From: Clostridium guangxiense
GTDB lineage: Bacteria; Bacillota; Clostridia; Clostridiales; Clostridiaceae
DNA: 64,000 bases
Assembly (NCBI RefSeq): GCF_021043395.1
Contig: NZ_JAJNKE010000012.1
Location: 29,596-93,595, forward strand
Direction of reading: 5' to 3'
This document shows positions 42,215-51,944 of this stretch, one piece after another; the stretch's first letter is position 1; each line of letters opens with the position of its first letter. The translations under genes were made by a program, and so were the position numbers. Below the pieces are notes generated by a model, which worked only from the letters and a program-made list of their open reading frames with translations, was not told where the DNA came from and searched no databases.

Positions 42215-43103
42215 CTTTATCACCCCTTATAACTTGAACCTTATTATATGGTATTTCTATTTTAGCATAATCTAATCCTTCTTTTATAAGTTTCCTAAGT
42301 TCATTTTCATTTTGCCACTGCTTCATATTTTTCACTTTTCCAACTACTTTAATATTAATTCCACTGGCTGCAAGTTCCGTTACCCCATTAACCTTAGGCT
42401 TTTCCACTATGTCCTCATTTTTCTCTGAAAACTTATCACAAACGCTATTAATTATACTTATTGCCTTATCTATGCTCTCCTCGTATGCAATTCCAACATT
42501 TACTGTTATTGCTTTAGGTCCTTTTGAATGATTTGTAATACTTGATATTTTGCTGTTTGGAATTATATGTAAATCCCCGTTAAAATTTCTTATTTTCGTT
42601 ATTCTAAGTTCTATACTTTCAACTATTCCAGAAGCATCATCTATTGTAACATAATCTCCAACAACATATTGATCTTCTAGCAAAATAAAAAATCCATTAA
42701 TTATATCTTTGATTAAACTTTGAGCTCCAAAACCTATAGCGACACCACCAACACTAGCAATTCCAAGACTTATTGTACTTAAAAGCTTAGATCCAAAAAA
42801 TTGTGTTAATATACCTACTATGCCAAAGAAATATATAGCATATTTCACAAGACTTTTTAATATTGCTCCTAATGTTTTAGATCTTTTTTTATCCAATGAA
42901 AACCTAAATTGTTCTTGTTTCTTTATTGTCTTATCTACAATTTTATTGGTTATTTTTATTGCTATATACATTATTATAATTATGAATATAATTTTTATAG
43001 AAATATATATTCCATTATATATATTTAATGATATACCATTTATATTCAATATTCCACTTTCTACATCGAATTTAAGTCTCAAAAATGTGCCTATATTAAT
43101 CAA
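42207..43103 (-). CDS. Small-conductance mechanosensitive channel, MscS family
   Basis: 298 aa. Three membrane segments (about 25-50, 80-105, 110-140) lead to the pore helix LLSTISLGIASVGGVAIGFGAQSLIKD, then the cytoplasmic beta domain (GDYVTIDDASGIVESIELR…) and a C-terminal alpha/beta domain with VNVGIAYEES. It opens under membrane tension to release osmolytes. The start is a TTG with AGGAGG 8 bp upstream. It is coupled to DUF951, upstream of the rpsF operon. Confidence 0.93.
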   Translation of the reverse strand: MINIGTFLRLKFDVESGILNINGISLNIYNGIYISIKIIFIIIIMYIAIKITNKIVDKTIKKQEQFRFSLDKKRSKTLGAILKSLVKYAIYFFGIVGILTQFFGSKLLSTISLGIASVGGVAIGFGAQSLIKDIINGFFILLEDQYVVGDYVTIDDASGIVESIELRITKIRNFNGDLHIIPNSKISSITNHSKGPKAITVNVGIAYEESIDKAISIINSVCDKFSEKNEDIVEKPKVNGVTELAASGINIKVVGKVKNMKQWQNENELRKLIKEGLDYAKIEIPYNKVQVIRGDKVE

Positions 43104-43428
43104 ATAAAAATCCTCCTAAATAATATATTTCAAGTATGATTATAATATTTTTTTTAAGTATATTGCAATAATATTTTTGTGAATTGTGAATTAAAAAACA
43201 TTATTTATATAATCTTGATATTTGGATTTTTAGCATTTCAGATAATACATATATAGTAACTTTTCATCCCCATAAATTCTTATACATCAATTAATTTTAT
43301 TTTAAGTGTAACATTAACTGTATTTATACCGTATACTGGAAATGATTCATTGAATTAAATTATAAATTATCACTTATGTATAAAATCCTAAATTATGGCA
43401 ATCCTTATAACATAAGGAGGTTTTTTAT
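43104..43428. other. Divergent intergenic region mscS / yyaC
   Basis: 325 bp, AT-rich, containing promoters for the two divergent genes that I cannot assign with confidence. The stretch 43320-43350 (GTATTTATACCGTATACTGGAAATG) loosely resembles a forespore sigma-factor promoter, in line with yyaC being a spore gene, but the match is weak. No other structure noted. Confidence 0.4.
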
Positions 43429-44031
43429 ATGATTGAAAAAACTATCTTTAATTGTGAGGATTCTAATTCAATTTTCCAAATAAGAGATTGCTTAAGCAAA
43501 GAAATAATTAATATAATAAAAAATAATAGAGACTTAATAATTTTATGTATAGGCACTGATAGATCAACTGGAGATAGTTTAGGTCCTCTGGTTGGAGATA
43601 AATTAAAATTTCTTTTAAGAAATAAAATTATACTTCTGGGAAATTTAGAGAATCCAATTCATGCTAAAAATATATGTAAAGCATTAAAAAAGATCAAAGG
43701 TTCTTATTCTAACCCTTATATAATAGCTATTGACGCATCACTTGGCAGTATTCAAAACGTTGGAAGCATAATTATAGAAAGTAAACCTATTTTTCCTGGA
43801 TCAGCTATGAATAAAAAGCTTCCACCCGTTGGTGATTTAAGTATAACTGGTATAGTTAATGTATCCGGAGCTCTTGAATTTATGGTTTTACAAAATACAC
43901 GTTTGTTTACTGTTATGAAAATCGCCGATACAATTTCAAAAGGTTTATATCATTCAATAATAAAAACAATGGGAACTGTAAATTTAAACATTACAAAACC
44001 ACTAGATATTAATGATATTTTTGAAGTTTAA
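43429..44031 (+). CDS. yyaC: Spore protease-like protein YyaC
   Basis: A 200-aa protein of the YyaC family, related in fold to the germination protease Gpr. Conserved CIGTDRSTGDSLGPLVG near residue 44, NPIHAKN, and IDASLGSIQNVGSI with KLPPVGDLSITG later. Relatives are forespore-expressed; substrate unknown. AAGGAGG precedes the ATG. Finding it here confirms a spore-former. Monocistronic, ending at a shared terminator. Confidence 0.92.
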   Translation: MIEKTIFNCEDSNSIFQIRDCLSKEIINIIKNNRDLIILCIGTDRSTGDSLGPLVGDKLKFLLRNKIILLGNLENPIHAKNICKALKKIKGSYSNPYIIAIDASLGSIQNVGSIIIESKPIFPGSAMNKKLPPVGDLSITGIVNVSGALEFMVLQNTRLFTVMKIADTISKGLYHSIIKTMGTVNLNITKPLDINDIFEV

Positions 44032-44060
44032 CTATGCTTCCTTACTAAAAAACTTTATAA

Positions 44061-44091
44061 AAAATAGAGGTACTAAAGCTTCCTCTATTTT
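44061..44091. terminator. Bidirectional terminator yyaC / DUF4446
   Basis: AAAATAGAGG (44061-44070) and CCTCTATTTT (44082-44091), with A-run and T-run on the two sides. Confidence 0.85.
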
Positions 44092-44104
44092 AACATGTAT
44101 TTTT

Positions 44105-44611
44105 TTATCCATTTACCTTAGAACTTACTTGTTTTAAAACTTCCTTTTCCTCTTCAGATAGATCATATCTAGACAAGCCTTTATTTATCGGCTTGGCATA
44201 TGTAAAGCTTTCATCTCTACCATATATACTAGTTATAATTACGCCATCATAATTATCATCCAAAAGTGCCAATGAAAAACTCAAGTCACTTCCTACGTTA
44301 TCAAAAGCCTTGTATCTAACTATGCCTACATTTTGTATTGATTTTTTTACTCTTCCATCTATATTATTATATATATTTCTAACTTCTTTCGATTCTTCCT
44401 CAACCTTATCTATCTTGTTCATATAAGTTGTTATAATCTTTTCTAAATTTTCACCTTCAACTCCACGCATAAGCTTTTTATATTTTCTTTGTAGTTTTGT
44501 CGAAGAATGCATACATAAAATCACCAATATAAGCAACATGATAACTATAATCACTAGCGCCATAGTTATATATTCACTAATACCACTAAATATTTGTAAA
44601 AAATCCTGCAT
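44105..44611 (-). CDS. DUF4446 family membrane-anchored protein
   Basis: 168 aa. One N-terminal membrane helix (about 15-37), a coiled-coil region (about 45-100) and a C-terminal domain with VRYKAFDNVGSDLSFSLALLD and YGRDESFTYAKPI, the DUF4446 hallmarks. The family is commonly found right after parB in Firmicutes. Role unknown, perhaps linked to chromosome segregation. Confidence 0.9.
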   Translation of the reverse strand: MQDFLQIFSGISEYITMALVIIVIMLLILVILCMHSSTKLQRKYKKLMRGVEGENLEKIITTYMNKIDKVEEESKEVRNIYNNIDGRVKKSIQNVGIVRYKAFDNVGSDLSFSLALLDDNYDGVIITSIYGRDESFTYAKPINKGLSRYDLSEEEKEVLKQVSSKVNG

Positions 44612-44641
44612 TTAAATTCGTCCTCTCTTTCAATACCTAAT

Positions 44642-44657
44642 TGTTTCACGTGAAACA
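44642..44657. promoter_or_regulatory. parS site (perfect)
   Basis: TGTTTCACGTGAAACA, the exact 16-bp parS consensus, between the parB stop and the DUF4446 gene. Binding site for ParB spreading and the segregation complex. Confidence 0.95.
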
Positions 44658-44661
44658 TCTA

Positions 44662-45519
44662 CTAAATTTTTAATATATCTATTATTCTTTGTAAATCTTC
44701 ATTGGAATAATATTCAATCTCTATTTTACCTTTGTTTTTTCCGTTTTTCAATAATACTTTAGTTCCAAAGTAGCTTTCCAATTTAGATTTAATGTCAGAA
44801 ACATATGGATTATTGTTTTCTTCTGTTTTTTTCTTATTATCCTGTTTTGGTTTTTTATAATAATCTTTTATTAAATTTTCTGTATCTCTAACACTTAAAT
44901 CTTCATCTATAATTGCTTGTGCTAACTTATATTGTACATTTTTATCCTCGACAGAAAGAAGTGCTCTTCCATGTCCCTCAGATATAACTTCATCAATTAA
45001 GTAATCCTGAACTCTCGTATCTAAATTTAAAAGTCTCATACAATTAGTAATAGCTACTCTCGATTTACCAACTCTCTTACCTAACTCTTCCTGTGTTAAA
45101 TTAAAATCATCCAAAAGTTTTTTATAAGCCTTTGCTTCTTCTATCGGATTTAAATCTTCTCTTTGAATATTTTCAATTAGCGATATTTCAAGCAAATCCT
45201 TTTTAGTGGCATCTATAATGACTGCTGGAATTTCAGTTAATCCTATACTTTTAGCTGCTCTCCATCTTCTTTCACCAGCTACAATTGTATATATATCTCC
45301 CTCCTTTTTTAAAACGAGTGGCTGTATTATACCATGCTCTTTTATTGATTCGGCCAATTGAGATATTTTTTTTTCATCAAAATATTCTCTTGGCTGCTCT
45401 TTATTAGGTTTTATTAAATTTAATTCTATTTTATTAATAGATTGGTTTTCTTCCTTGATAAGGTTATTATCTTGTATTAAAGCACCTAAGCCTCTTCCTA
45501 ATCCACTTTTCTTATTCAA
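44662..45519 (-). CDS. parB: Chromosome partitioning protein ParB (Spo0J)
   Basis: About 285 aa. It begins with a basic GLGRGLGALI ParA-activating tail, then the CTPase/N-terminal domain (PREYFDEKKI, GERRWRAAKSIG, ENIQREDLNPIEEA), HTH (LTQEELGKRVGKSRVAITN) and a C-terminal dimer domain. It binds parS and loads SMC. The TTG at 45519 has AAAGGA 10 bp upstream and overlaps the parA stop by 8 bp (TTGAATAA); the upstream GTG (45528) is too close to the site. Confidence 0.96.
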   Translation of the reverse strand: MNKKSGLGRGLGALIQDNNLIKEENQSINKIELNLIKPNKEQPREYFDEKKISQLAESIKEHGIIQPLVLKKEGDIYTIVAGERRWRAAKSIGLTEIPAVIIDATKKDLLEISLIENIQREDLNPIEEAKAYKKLLDDFNLTQEELGKRVGKSRVAITNCMRLLNLDTRVQDYLIDEVISEGHGRALLSVEDKNVQYKLAQAIIDEDLSVRDTENLIKDYYKKPKQDNKKKTEENNNPYVSDIKSKLESYFGTKVLLKNGKNKGKIEIEYYSNEDLQRIIDILKI

Positions 45520-46294
45520 CTTTTTCACTTCCTTTTTGCCTTTTTAGGAATTCTTCTGTTAAATTATAATAGCACTCAGCTCCTTTACATTTGTCATCGT
45601 AAAGAACTATTGGTAGTCCATAACTTGGGGATTCCGCTAACCTAATATTTCTAGGTATCGTTGTACTATATAATCTATCGCTAAAATATTTTTTAACTTC
45701 ATTAGCAACTTCATTGGATAATTTTGTTCTATTATCATACATAGTTAAAATTATACCTTCTATTTCTAGTGAACTGTTTAGTGATCTTTTAACAAGTTGT
45801 ACCGTATTAACAAGTTGTCCTACTCCTTCTAAAGCATAGAATTCAGCTTGAATTGGAATTAAAACACTTTGAGATGCTGTTAATGCATTCACAGTTATAA
45901 TACCTAATGATGGTGGACAATCAATAAATATATAATCGTACTCTTTTTCTATTTCTTTTATCTTTTCTTTTAAAATTTTTTCTCTTCCTTGAAATTGAAT
46001 CAATTCTACTTCCGAACCCGCAAGTTCTATAGTAGATGGTGCTATATAAAGATTTTTTATAAGTTGACACTCCTGTACTACATCTTCAATAGATGTGTCA
46101 TTAATTAAAACATCATACACAGATTTCTCCAAAAGATTTTTATCGATTCCAAGTCCACTTGTAGTGTTACCCTGAGGATCTATATCTATTGTTAGAACCT
46201 TGTATCCTTTCATTGCTAAATATGTACATAAATTAATATTAGTAGTTGTTTTGCCAACTCCACCTTTTTGATTAAAAATACTTATTACTTTCAA
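45512..46294 (-). CDS. parA: Chromosome partitioning ATPase ParA (Soj)
   Basis: About 260 aa. Deviant Walker A QKGGVGKTTT near the N-terminus, Walker A' TIDIDPQGNTTSGLG, and Walker B YIFIDCPPSLG. It segregates origins and, as Soj, regulates DnaA. The TTG at 46294 has GGTGGTG 6 bp upstream, giving the canonical MKVISIFNQKGG; the ATG at 46309 overlaps that site. Confidence 0.96.
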   Translation of the reverse strand: MKVISIFNQKGGVGKTTTNINLCTYLAMKGYKVLTIDIDPQGNTTSGLGIDKNLLEKSVYDVLINDTSIEDVVQECQLIKNLYIAPSTIELAGSEVELIQFQGREKILKEKIKEIEKEYDYIFIDCPPSLGIITVNALTASQSVLIPIQAEFYALEGVGQLVNTVQLVKRSLNSSLEIEGIILTMYDNRTKLSNEVANEVKKYFSDRLYSTTIPRNIRLAESPSYGLPIVLYDDKCKGAECYYNLTEEFLKRQKGSEKVE

Positions 46295-46709
46295 TTTTAT
46301 CACCACCATTTTATTTTATGTTGCATTATATATATATTATAATATTTAAAGCATATTTAATAAATACATTTTATTTCCTAAATAAAAAAAATCATTTTTT
46401 TATTATTCTTTTAAAACATATCCTTTTATAAAAATATTAATTTTATATATATAATAAAATTGAAGAGGGCATACTTATCCCTCTTCAATTTAAACGTACT
46501 TTATTAAAGACTTTACCCAAAAATGTTAATATTATATGCCAAATTTCATTAACGACATAAATCTTTATCAGCATTCCCTTAAAATCTAGCCTTATAAATA
46601 TCATAATATAATTGTAAAGCCCCATAATATTGACTTTTTAAATATCTCTGGTATAGCTTTGCACTCTGGTAATGTTTCACGTGAAACATCTTAAACAAAA
46701 CAGATGCAA
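46295..46709. other. Intergenic region noc / parA
   Basis: About 415 bp without a gene. It holds a 13-bp hairpin (46457-46469 and 46479-46491, core GAAGAGGG/CCCTCTTC) likely terminating noc transcription from the right, a parS site at 46673-46688, and AT-rich DNA before parA. No reading frame with a ribosome binding site seen. Confidence 0.6.
46673..46688. promoter_or_regulatory. parS site (perfect)
   Basis: A second exact TGTTTCACGTGAAACA, between noc and parA, 2 kb from the first. Confidence 0.95.
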
Positions 46710-47495
46710 TTAAACTTTTTTTGATATTACTACTGTTACTTCTATTTTATCATCCAATTCTTTTGATCTGTATTTTGCATCAATTCCGTATTTATCAAAA
46801 ACTTGCTTTATAGTATTAATATAAATTTTAGGACTAAAAACCCCCTTAATTCTCTTTTTACCGTCTTCTCCTATATTGTTTTCCTTATCATGAATTTCTT
46901 CCAATTTATTTTTTACTAATTCTTCAGTCTTTTTTACATTTAAGCCCTTTTTTATAACGATTTTAACTATATCTAACTGCATACTTTCATCATTTAGTTT
47001 CAGCAATGCTCTTGCATGTCTTTCAGTTAAGTTATTTTTTAGAAGAAGTTCTACAACTTTTGCACTTAATTTTAGCAATCTTAATTTATTAGCTATAGTT
47101 GACTGCTTCTTTCCTATCCCTTCTGCAAGCTTTTCTTGAGTATATCCGTGTTCTTTAATTAGATTATAATAAGCTTCAGCCTCTTCCATGTAATTTAAAT
47201 CTTCTCTTTGTAAATTTTCAAGCAAAGCAATTGCTGCCGATTGCTTGTTTGTTATATCTATAACTATCGATGGTACTTCTCTTAATCCAATAATTCTTGC
47301 AGCCTTTAATCTTCTTTCACCAGCAACAAGTTCATACCTATCATCTGGTGCTTTTCTAACCGTAATCGGTTGTATTATTCCATAAGCTTTTATTGATTGT
47401 GCTAATTCATTTAATGCATTTTCGTTAAAATACTTTCTTGGTTGATATGCATTTGAATATATACTATCGGTTGATATGTATACAATATTATCCAT
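46710..47495 (-). CDS. noc: ParB-like nucleoid occlusion protein Noc
   Basis: About 261 aa. ParB-family N-terminal domain (YQPRKYFNENAL, GERRLKAARIIG, LENLQREDLNYMEEA), HTH YTQEKLAEGIGKKQSTIANKLR and a C-terminal dimer region. Its position between rsmG and parA is that of Noc, which blocks division over the nucleoid. The N-terminus starts directly with the ParB domain and lacks the GLGRGL tail, although Bacillus Noc has an amphipathic membrane helix there that I cannot clearly see. The start is taken at 47495. Confidence 0.88.
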   Translation of the reverse strand: MDNIVYISTDSIYSNAYQPRKYFNENALNELAQSIKAYGIIQPITVRKAPDDRYELVAGERRLKAARIIGLREVPSIVIDITNKQSAAIALLENLQREDLNYMEEAEAYYNLIKEHGYTQEKLAEGIGKKQSTIANKLRLLKLSAKVVELLLKNNLTERHARALLKLNDESMQLDIVKIVIKKGLNVKKTEELVKNKLEEIHDKENNIGEDGKKRIKGVFSPKIYINTIKQVFDKYGIDAKYRSKELDDKIEVTVVISKKV

Positions 47496-47542
47496 AATAA
47501 AAATCATTCCTTTAACGCTAATTTATATAAAAAATCAGTTTA

Positions 47543-47575
47543 GCATCATACAGTAAAACTAATTCAACTAATATC
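47543..47575. repeat. Dispersed 33-bp repeat, copy 2
   Basis: Matches 39626-39658 at 29 of 33 positions. In this copy CAGTAAAACTA (47551-47561) can pair with TAGTTTTATCACTG near 47640, hinting at a larger folded unit of about 100 nt. Confidence 0.5.
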
Positions 47576-47679
47576 ACATAGCCTTGTCTATGCTTTTTAA
47601 TTATTGACGCATAAACCTATACTGGTTTCACCATAGTTAGTTTTATCACTGGCTTATATTTTTGAATGTATAATCTACT

Positions 47680-48399
47680 TTATTTAATTGGCTTTTTATT
47701 TACTGTTCCCGCACGCCTAGGATATTGTTTTGGTGTACATTTAATCTTTTTAATTATAACTAGATTATGCTTTAGGTCACTATCTTGAAAACTAACCTGA
47801 ATGATATCTTCTATTTTTCCTCCAAGTACACTAATTGCCTTCTTTGCTTCACTTATTTCTTCTTCAACAGCAGGTCCTTTTAATGCAATAAAATATCCAT
47901 TCTTTTTTACAAATGGCATGCAAAACTCAGCTAATACTGCCATATTTGCTACTGCTCTTGAGATTGCAACATCAAATTTCTCTCTATAATTTAAATCAGC
48001 TCCAAAGTCTTCTGCTCTACCATGAATTGTTTTTATTCCATCTAATTTAAGCTGATCTATAATTTCATTTAAGAAATTAATTCTTTTTTGAAGTGAATCC
48101 AAAAGCACAACTTCTGCTTTATCATTCATAATTTTGATAGGGATACCAGGAAGTCCAGCTCCTGTACCAACATCTATAATTTTAATAGAAGCATCTAAAC
48201 CTTTAAACTCAAAAGCCTTTATTGAATCAACAAAATGTTTAATTATAATCTCTTTATCGTCAGTAATAGCAGTGAGATTTACTTTTTCATTCCATTCTTT
48301 CATTAAATCCTTATATTTAATAAATTTATTATACTTTTCTTCATTTATTTCTAAGCCAATATTTTCACATTCCGTTTTTATTATATCAAAATATTGCAT
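47680..48399 (-). CDS. rsmG: 16S rRNA (guanine-527-N7) methyltransferase RsmG
   Basis: 239 aa. The SAM-binding motif [12 protein letters not shown] near residue 75, [11 protein letters not shown], then GRAEDFG and SRAVANM are RsmG hallmarks. It methylates G527 (loss gives low-level streptomycin resistance). GGAGG precedes the ATG. It follows mnmG in the conserved mnmE-mnmG-rsmG-noc order. Confidence 0.96.
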   Translation of the reverse strand: MQYFDIIKTECENIGLEINEEKYNKFIKYKDLMKEWNEKVNLTAITDDKEIIIKHFVDSIKAFEFKGLDASIKIIDVGTGAGLPGIPIKIMNDKAEVVLLDSLQKRINFLNEIIDQLKLDGIKTIHGRAEDFGADLNYREKFDVAISRAVANMAVLAEFCMPFVKKNGYFIALKGPAVEEEISEAKKAISVLGGKIEDIIQVSFQDSDLKHNLVIIKKIKCTPKQYPRRAGTVNKKPIK

Positions 48400-48427
48400 A
48401 TTTTTCCTCCATATATTTTAAATTTAG

Positions 48428-48473
48428 GCTTTATTTAAATAAGTGTCGATTCTTACACTTATTTAAATAAAGC
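48428..48473. repeat. Perfect 19-bp hairpin between mnmG and rsmG
   Basis: Arms 48428-48446 and 48455-48473 (core TTTAAATAAGTGT) are exact reverse complements with an 8-base loop. It may terminate or stabilise the mnmG transcript; there is no T-run. Confidence 0.65.
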
Positions 48474-48515
48474 TTCCTTTTTCTTATCAATATTCCTTTA
48501 AATAATAGCTTAAAC

Positions 48516-50396
48516 TTACCTTTTTCTTGAAAGTTGTTCTACATATATCATAAGCACAGAAATATCAGATGGAGAAACACCAGAAATTCTAGATGCTTGA
48601 CCTAAGTTAACCGGTCTAGCTTTGGATAACTTTTGAATAGCTTCTGTTCTCAAATTTTTAACATCATTATAGTCTATTTCTGAAGGTATTAACCTTTTTT
48701 CAAACTTTTTAAATTGTTCTACTTGTTCCATCTGCTTTTCTATATATCCTTCATATTTTACCATTATATCAATTTCATCTATAACATCATCTGATAATTT
48801 ATTTCTTTCTGTATCTAAGTTAAACACTTTTCTATAGTCAAGTTCTGGTCTCTTAATTAATTCATATAAAGAAATTGGCTTTTTTAGGGTAGTAGAACTT
48901 AAACTTTCAAGAAACTCATTTACTTCCCTTTTATTTGTAATCTGAATAGATTTTAATCTTTCAATTTCATTCTCTATTTGGTTTTTCCTATTTAAAAACT
49001 TATTATACCTGTCATCTTTAACAAGTCCTATTTTTCTTCCTATTTCAGTAAGCCTTAAATCAGCATTATCCTGTCTTAAAATAAGTCTATACTCAGCCCT
49101 TGAAGTCATCATCCTATAAGGTTCATTTGTTCCCTTCGTAACTAAGTCATCTATTAGAACGCCTATATATGCATCAGCTCTACTTAATATTAAAGGCTTC
49201 TTACCTTCTACCTTTAATGCTGCATTTATACCTGCCATTATACCTTGTGCAGCTGCTTCCTCATATCCTGAGCTTCCATTAAATTGTCCAGCTCCAAACA
49301 AACCATCAACATTTTTAAATTCTAATGAAAGTCTCAATTGCATAGGATCAATTGAATCATATTCTATAGCATATGCTGTTTTGAGAATTTCGACATTTTC
49401 TAGCCCTGAAACAGTTCTTAACATTCTGATTTGTACTTCCTCTGGAAGTGAACTCGACATTCCACCTACATATAACTCATTGATATTTTCACCTTCTGGT
49501 TCTATAAACACCTGATGCTGCTTCTTGTCTGGAAATCTCATAACCTTATCTTCTATTGATGGGCAATACCTAGGGCCAACACTTTTTATTGATCCATTAT
49601 ATAAAGGAGATCTATCTATATTGTCTCTTATAACTTTGTGGGTATTATCATTTGTGTATGTCAAGTAGCATGATATTTGATCTCTTTCAAGCTTTTCATT
49701 CATAAATGAAAATGGAGTTATTCTTTCATCGCCTTTTTGTTCTGACATTTTAGAAAAATCCACACTTCTTTTATTTATTCTTGCTGGTGTTCCAGTTTTA
49801 AATCTTCTTAATTTTATTCCAGCTTTAATCAAAGAATCAGATAATTCATTTGCAGGGAATAAGCCACTTGGTCCTCCGCTATAATTTACCTCTCCAATTA
49901 TAATTCTTGCCTTCAAGTAAGTACCAGTAGCAAGAATTACAGTCTTTGTAGAAAAGTACGCGCCATTTTTAGTAAGTACTCCCTTAACCTTACCATTTTC
50001 TATATCTATACTCACAACTTCTATTTGCCTTAAATATAAATTTTCTTGCCCTTCAATTGTTTGTCTCATAGTTATTGAATATTTTTCCTTATCAGCTTGA
50101 GCTCTTAATGAATGAACTGCAGGTCCCTTTGATAAATTAAGCATTCTTGATTGAATAAAAGTCTTATCTATATTCCTTGCCATCTCACCACCAAGAGCAT
50201 CTAGTTCTCTTACAAGATGCCCTTTAGCTGTTCCTCCTACATTCGGATTGCATGGCATCATAGCAACACTATCAAGATTCATAGTGCACATTAATGTTTT
50301 GCATCCCATTCTTGCCGCAGCAAGTCCTGCCTCGCATCCTGCATGTCCGGCACCTATTACTATAACATCATATTCATCAGAAAAGTATTTTACCAT
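48516..50396 (-). CDS. mnmG: tRNA uridine-5-carboxymethylaminomethyl synthesis enzyme MnmG
   Basis: About 626 aa. FAD-binding [21 protein letters not shown] at the N-terminus, [12 protein letters not shown], the catalytic-loop cysteines ([15 protein letters not shown]), and the C-terminal [12 protein letters not shown] helical domain. With MnmE it modifies U34 of tRNAs. The ATG at 50396 has AGGTGAT upstream; the frame extends to 50420 within mnmE. Confidence 0.97.
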   Translation of the reverse strand: MVKYFSDEYDVIVIGAGHAGCEAGLAAARMGCKTLMCTMNLDSVAMMPCNPNVGGTAKGHLVRELDALGGEMARNIDKTFIQSRMLNLSKGPAVHSLRAQADKEKYSITMRQTIEGQENLYLRQIEVVSIDIENGKVKGVLTKNGAYFSTKTVILATGTYLKARIIIGEVNYSGGPSGLFPANELSDSLIKAGIKLRRFKTGTPARINKRSVDFSKMSEQKGDERITPFSFMNEKLERDQISCYLTYTNDNTHKVIRDNIDRSPLYNGSIKSVGPRYCPSIEDKVMRFPDKKQHQVFIEPEGENINELYVGGMSSSLPEEVQIRMLRTVSGLENVEILKTAYAIEYDSIDPMQLRLSLEFKNVDGLFGAGQFNGSSGYEEAAAQGIMAGINAALKVEGKKPLILSRADAYIGVLIDDLVTKGTNEPYRMMTSRAEYRLILRQDNADLRLTEIGRKIGLVKDDRYNKFLNRKNQIENEIERLKSIQITNKREVNEFLESLSSTTLKKPISLYELIKRPELDYRKVFNLDTERNKLSDDVIDEIDIMVKYEGYIEKQMEQVEQFKKFEKRLIPSEIDYNDVKNLRTEAIQKLSKARPVNLGQASRISGVSPSDISVLMIYVEQLSRKR

Positions 50397-50404
50397 ATTA
50401 TCAC

Positions 50405-51784
50405 CTATTTTCCTAAACAAAAATTTTTAAATATCTTATCTATTAAATCTTCTTCCAAAGTATCTCCAGTAATTTCTCCAAGATATGTCCAAGCATTTCT
50501 AATGTCAATAGACGCTAAATCTATTGCATCTGTATTTTTCAATGCATTTAAAGCAGCCTCGCAACTTTCCCTTGCATTTATTAAGGCTTCTTTATGTCTT
50601 GAATTTGTAATTATAAGTTCCTTCGAACTTATATCTCCCTTAAAAAATAATTCTTTGATTAAGTTTTTAAGTGCATCTAATCCTTGACCTGTTTTAGTGG
50701 AAAATTCTATAATATATTCTCTATTCAAATCTTTGAATATATTTTTATCCATTTTTTCATTTAAATCACATTTATTTAGTAAAACAATATATTTTTTGTA
50801 TTTAATCTCATTAATTATTTTTATATCCTCAGAATCAATTTCTTTACTAGAATCCACCATAAAGATTATTAAATCTGCATCTTCTATTTTTTCTTTAGAT
50901 TTTTCAACTCCTATTTTTTCAACTTCATCATCAGTTTCTCTTATGCCTGCAGTATCGACTATTTTTATGGGTACACCTGAAATATTTATATATTCTTCAA
51001 TAACATCACGTGTAGTACCGGGTATATCTGTAACTATTGCCCTTTTTTCTTTTAACAACAAATTAAGAAGCGATGACTTACCCACATTAGGCTTACCTAC
51101 AATTACTGTGTTAAGTCCTTCTCTTAAAATCTTGCCTTCATCAGCTGTATCTATTAATCTATTTATTTCACTTAAAATATCCCTTAGTTCTTTTGAAACT
51201 TTTTCCCCCGTCATCTCTTCAAGGTCATCTTCTGGATAATCCACCGTAGCCTCTATATGGGCTATCATTTCTAATAAATTATCTCTTAATTTAGTTATTT
51301 CCGAGGAAATCTTTCCCTTAGACTGTTCAACTGCCGATTTCATACTTATTTCAGTTTTTGAATTTATGATATCCATAATAGCTTCTGCTTGACTTAAGTC
51401 AACTCTTCCATTTAAAAAAGCTCTTTTAGAAAATTCCCCAGGTTCTGCAATTCTAGCTCCGCTCTTTAATACCTCTTCTAATACACTTTTTGTAGGATAT
51501 GCTCCTCCATGGCAATTTATTTCAACTACATCCTCTGCTGTAAAACTCTTAGGTCCCTTCATGTAGCTAACTATAACTTCGTCTATTATACTTCTATCTT
51601 CCAAGCTTACTATACTTCCATACCTCATTGTATAAGAATTCATATCCTTTATACTTCTATTACTTTTAGACATAAATATCTTATCAACTATATTTAATGC
51701 TTTGTCTCCTGAAACTCTTATTATAGAAATACCACTACTTCCTACTGCTGTGGATATTGCCGCTATAGTATCAAATTCTTTCAT
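50405..51784 (-). CDS. mnmE: tRNA modification GTPase MnmE
   Basis: 459 aa. The N-terminal THF-binding domain ([18 protein letters not shown]), helical domain, and inserted G domain with [12 protein letters not shown] (G1), GTTRD (G2), DTAGI (G3) and NKCD (G4). It ends in the conserved FCLGK with the catalytic Cys. It works with MnmG. No convincing Shine-Dalgarno sequence precedes the ATG, unlike all its neighbours, though the N-terminus is canonical. Confidence 0.97.
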   Translation of the reverse strand: MKEFDTIAAISTAVGSSGISIIRVSGDKALNIVDKIFMSKSNRSIKDMNSYTMRYGSIVSLEDRSIIDEVIVSYMKGPKSFTAEDVVEINCHGGAYPTKSVLEEVLKSGARIAEPGEFSKRAFLNGRVDLSQAEAIMDIINSKTEISMKSAVEQSKGKISSEITKLRDNLLEMIAHIEATVDYPEDDLEEMTGEKVSKELRDILSEINRLIDTADEGKILREGLNTVIVGKPNVGKSSLLNLLLKEKRAIVTDIPGTTRDVIEEYINISGVPIKIVDTAGIRETDDEVEKIGVEKSKEKIEDADLIIFMVDSSKEIDSEDIKIINEIKYKKYIVLLNKCDLNEKMDKNIFKDLNREYIIEFSTKTGQGLDALKNLIKELFFKGDISSKELIITNSRHKEALINARESCEAALNALKNTDAIDLASIDIRNAWTYLGEITGDTLEEDLIDKIFKNFCLGK

Positions 51785-51912
51785 ATATTTAAAAGGCCAT
51801 TAATAAACTTTAACAATTTAAGTTTATCTTTATTAAAGTTTAAATTGATAAACTTTATATCAGCCCTTATTCCTCCCTTCTATATTTGTAATAAAATCAC
51901 TTTAATTAAAAA

Positions 51913-51932
51913 GAAAGCCTTAAAAGGCTTTC
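51913..51932 (-). terminator. Terminator after jag
   Basis: GAAAGCCTT-AA-AAGGCTTTC stem; on the minus strand it is followed by TTTTT. It ends the rpmH-rnpA-yidD-yidC-jag transcript. Confidence 0.9.
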
Positions 51933-51944
51933 CCTGTCAAAACT

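Noticed and set aside
50697..51239. 180-codon plus-strand frame opposite mnmE
   Set aside because: Antisense shadow; the mnmE protein is full length with all GTPase motifs.
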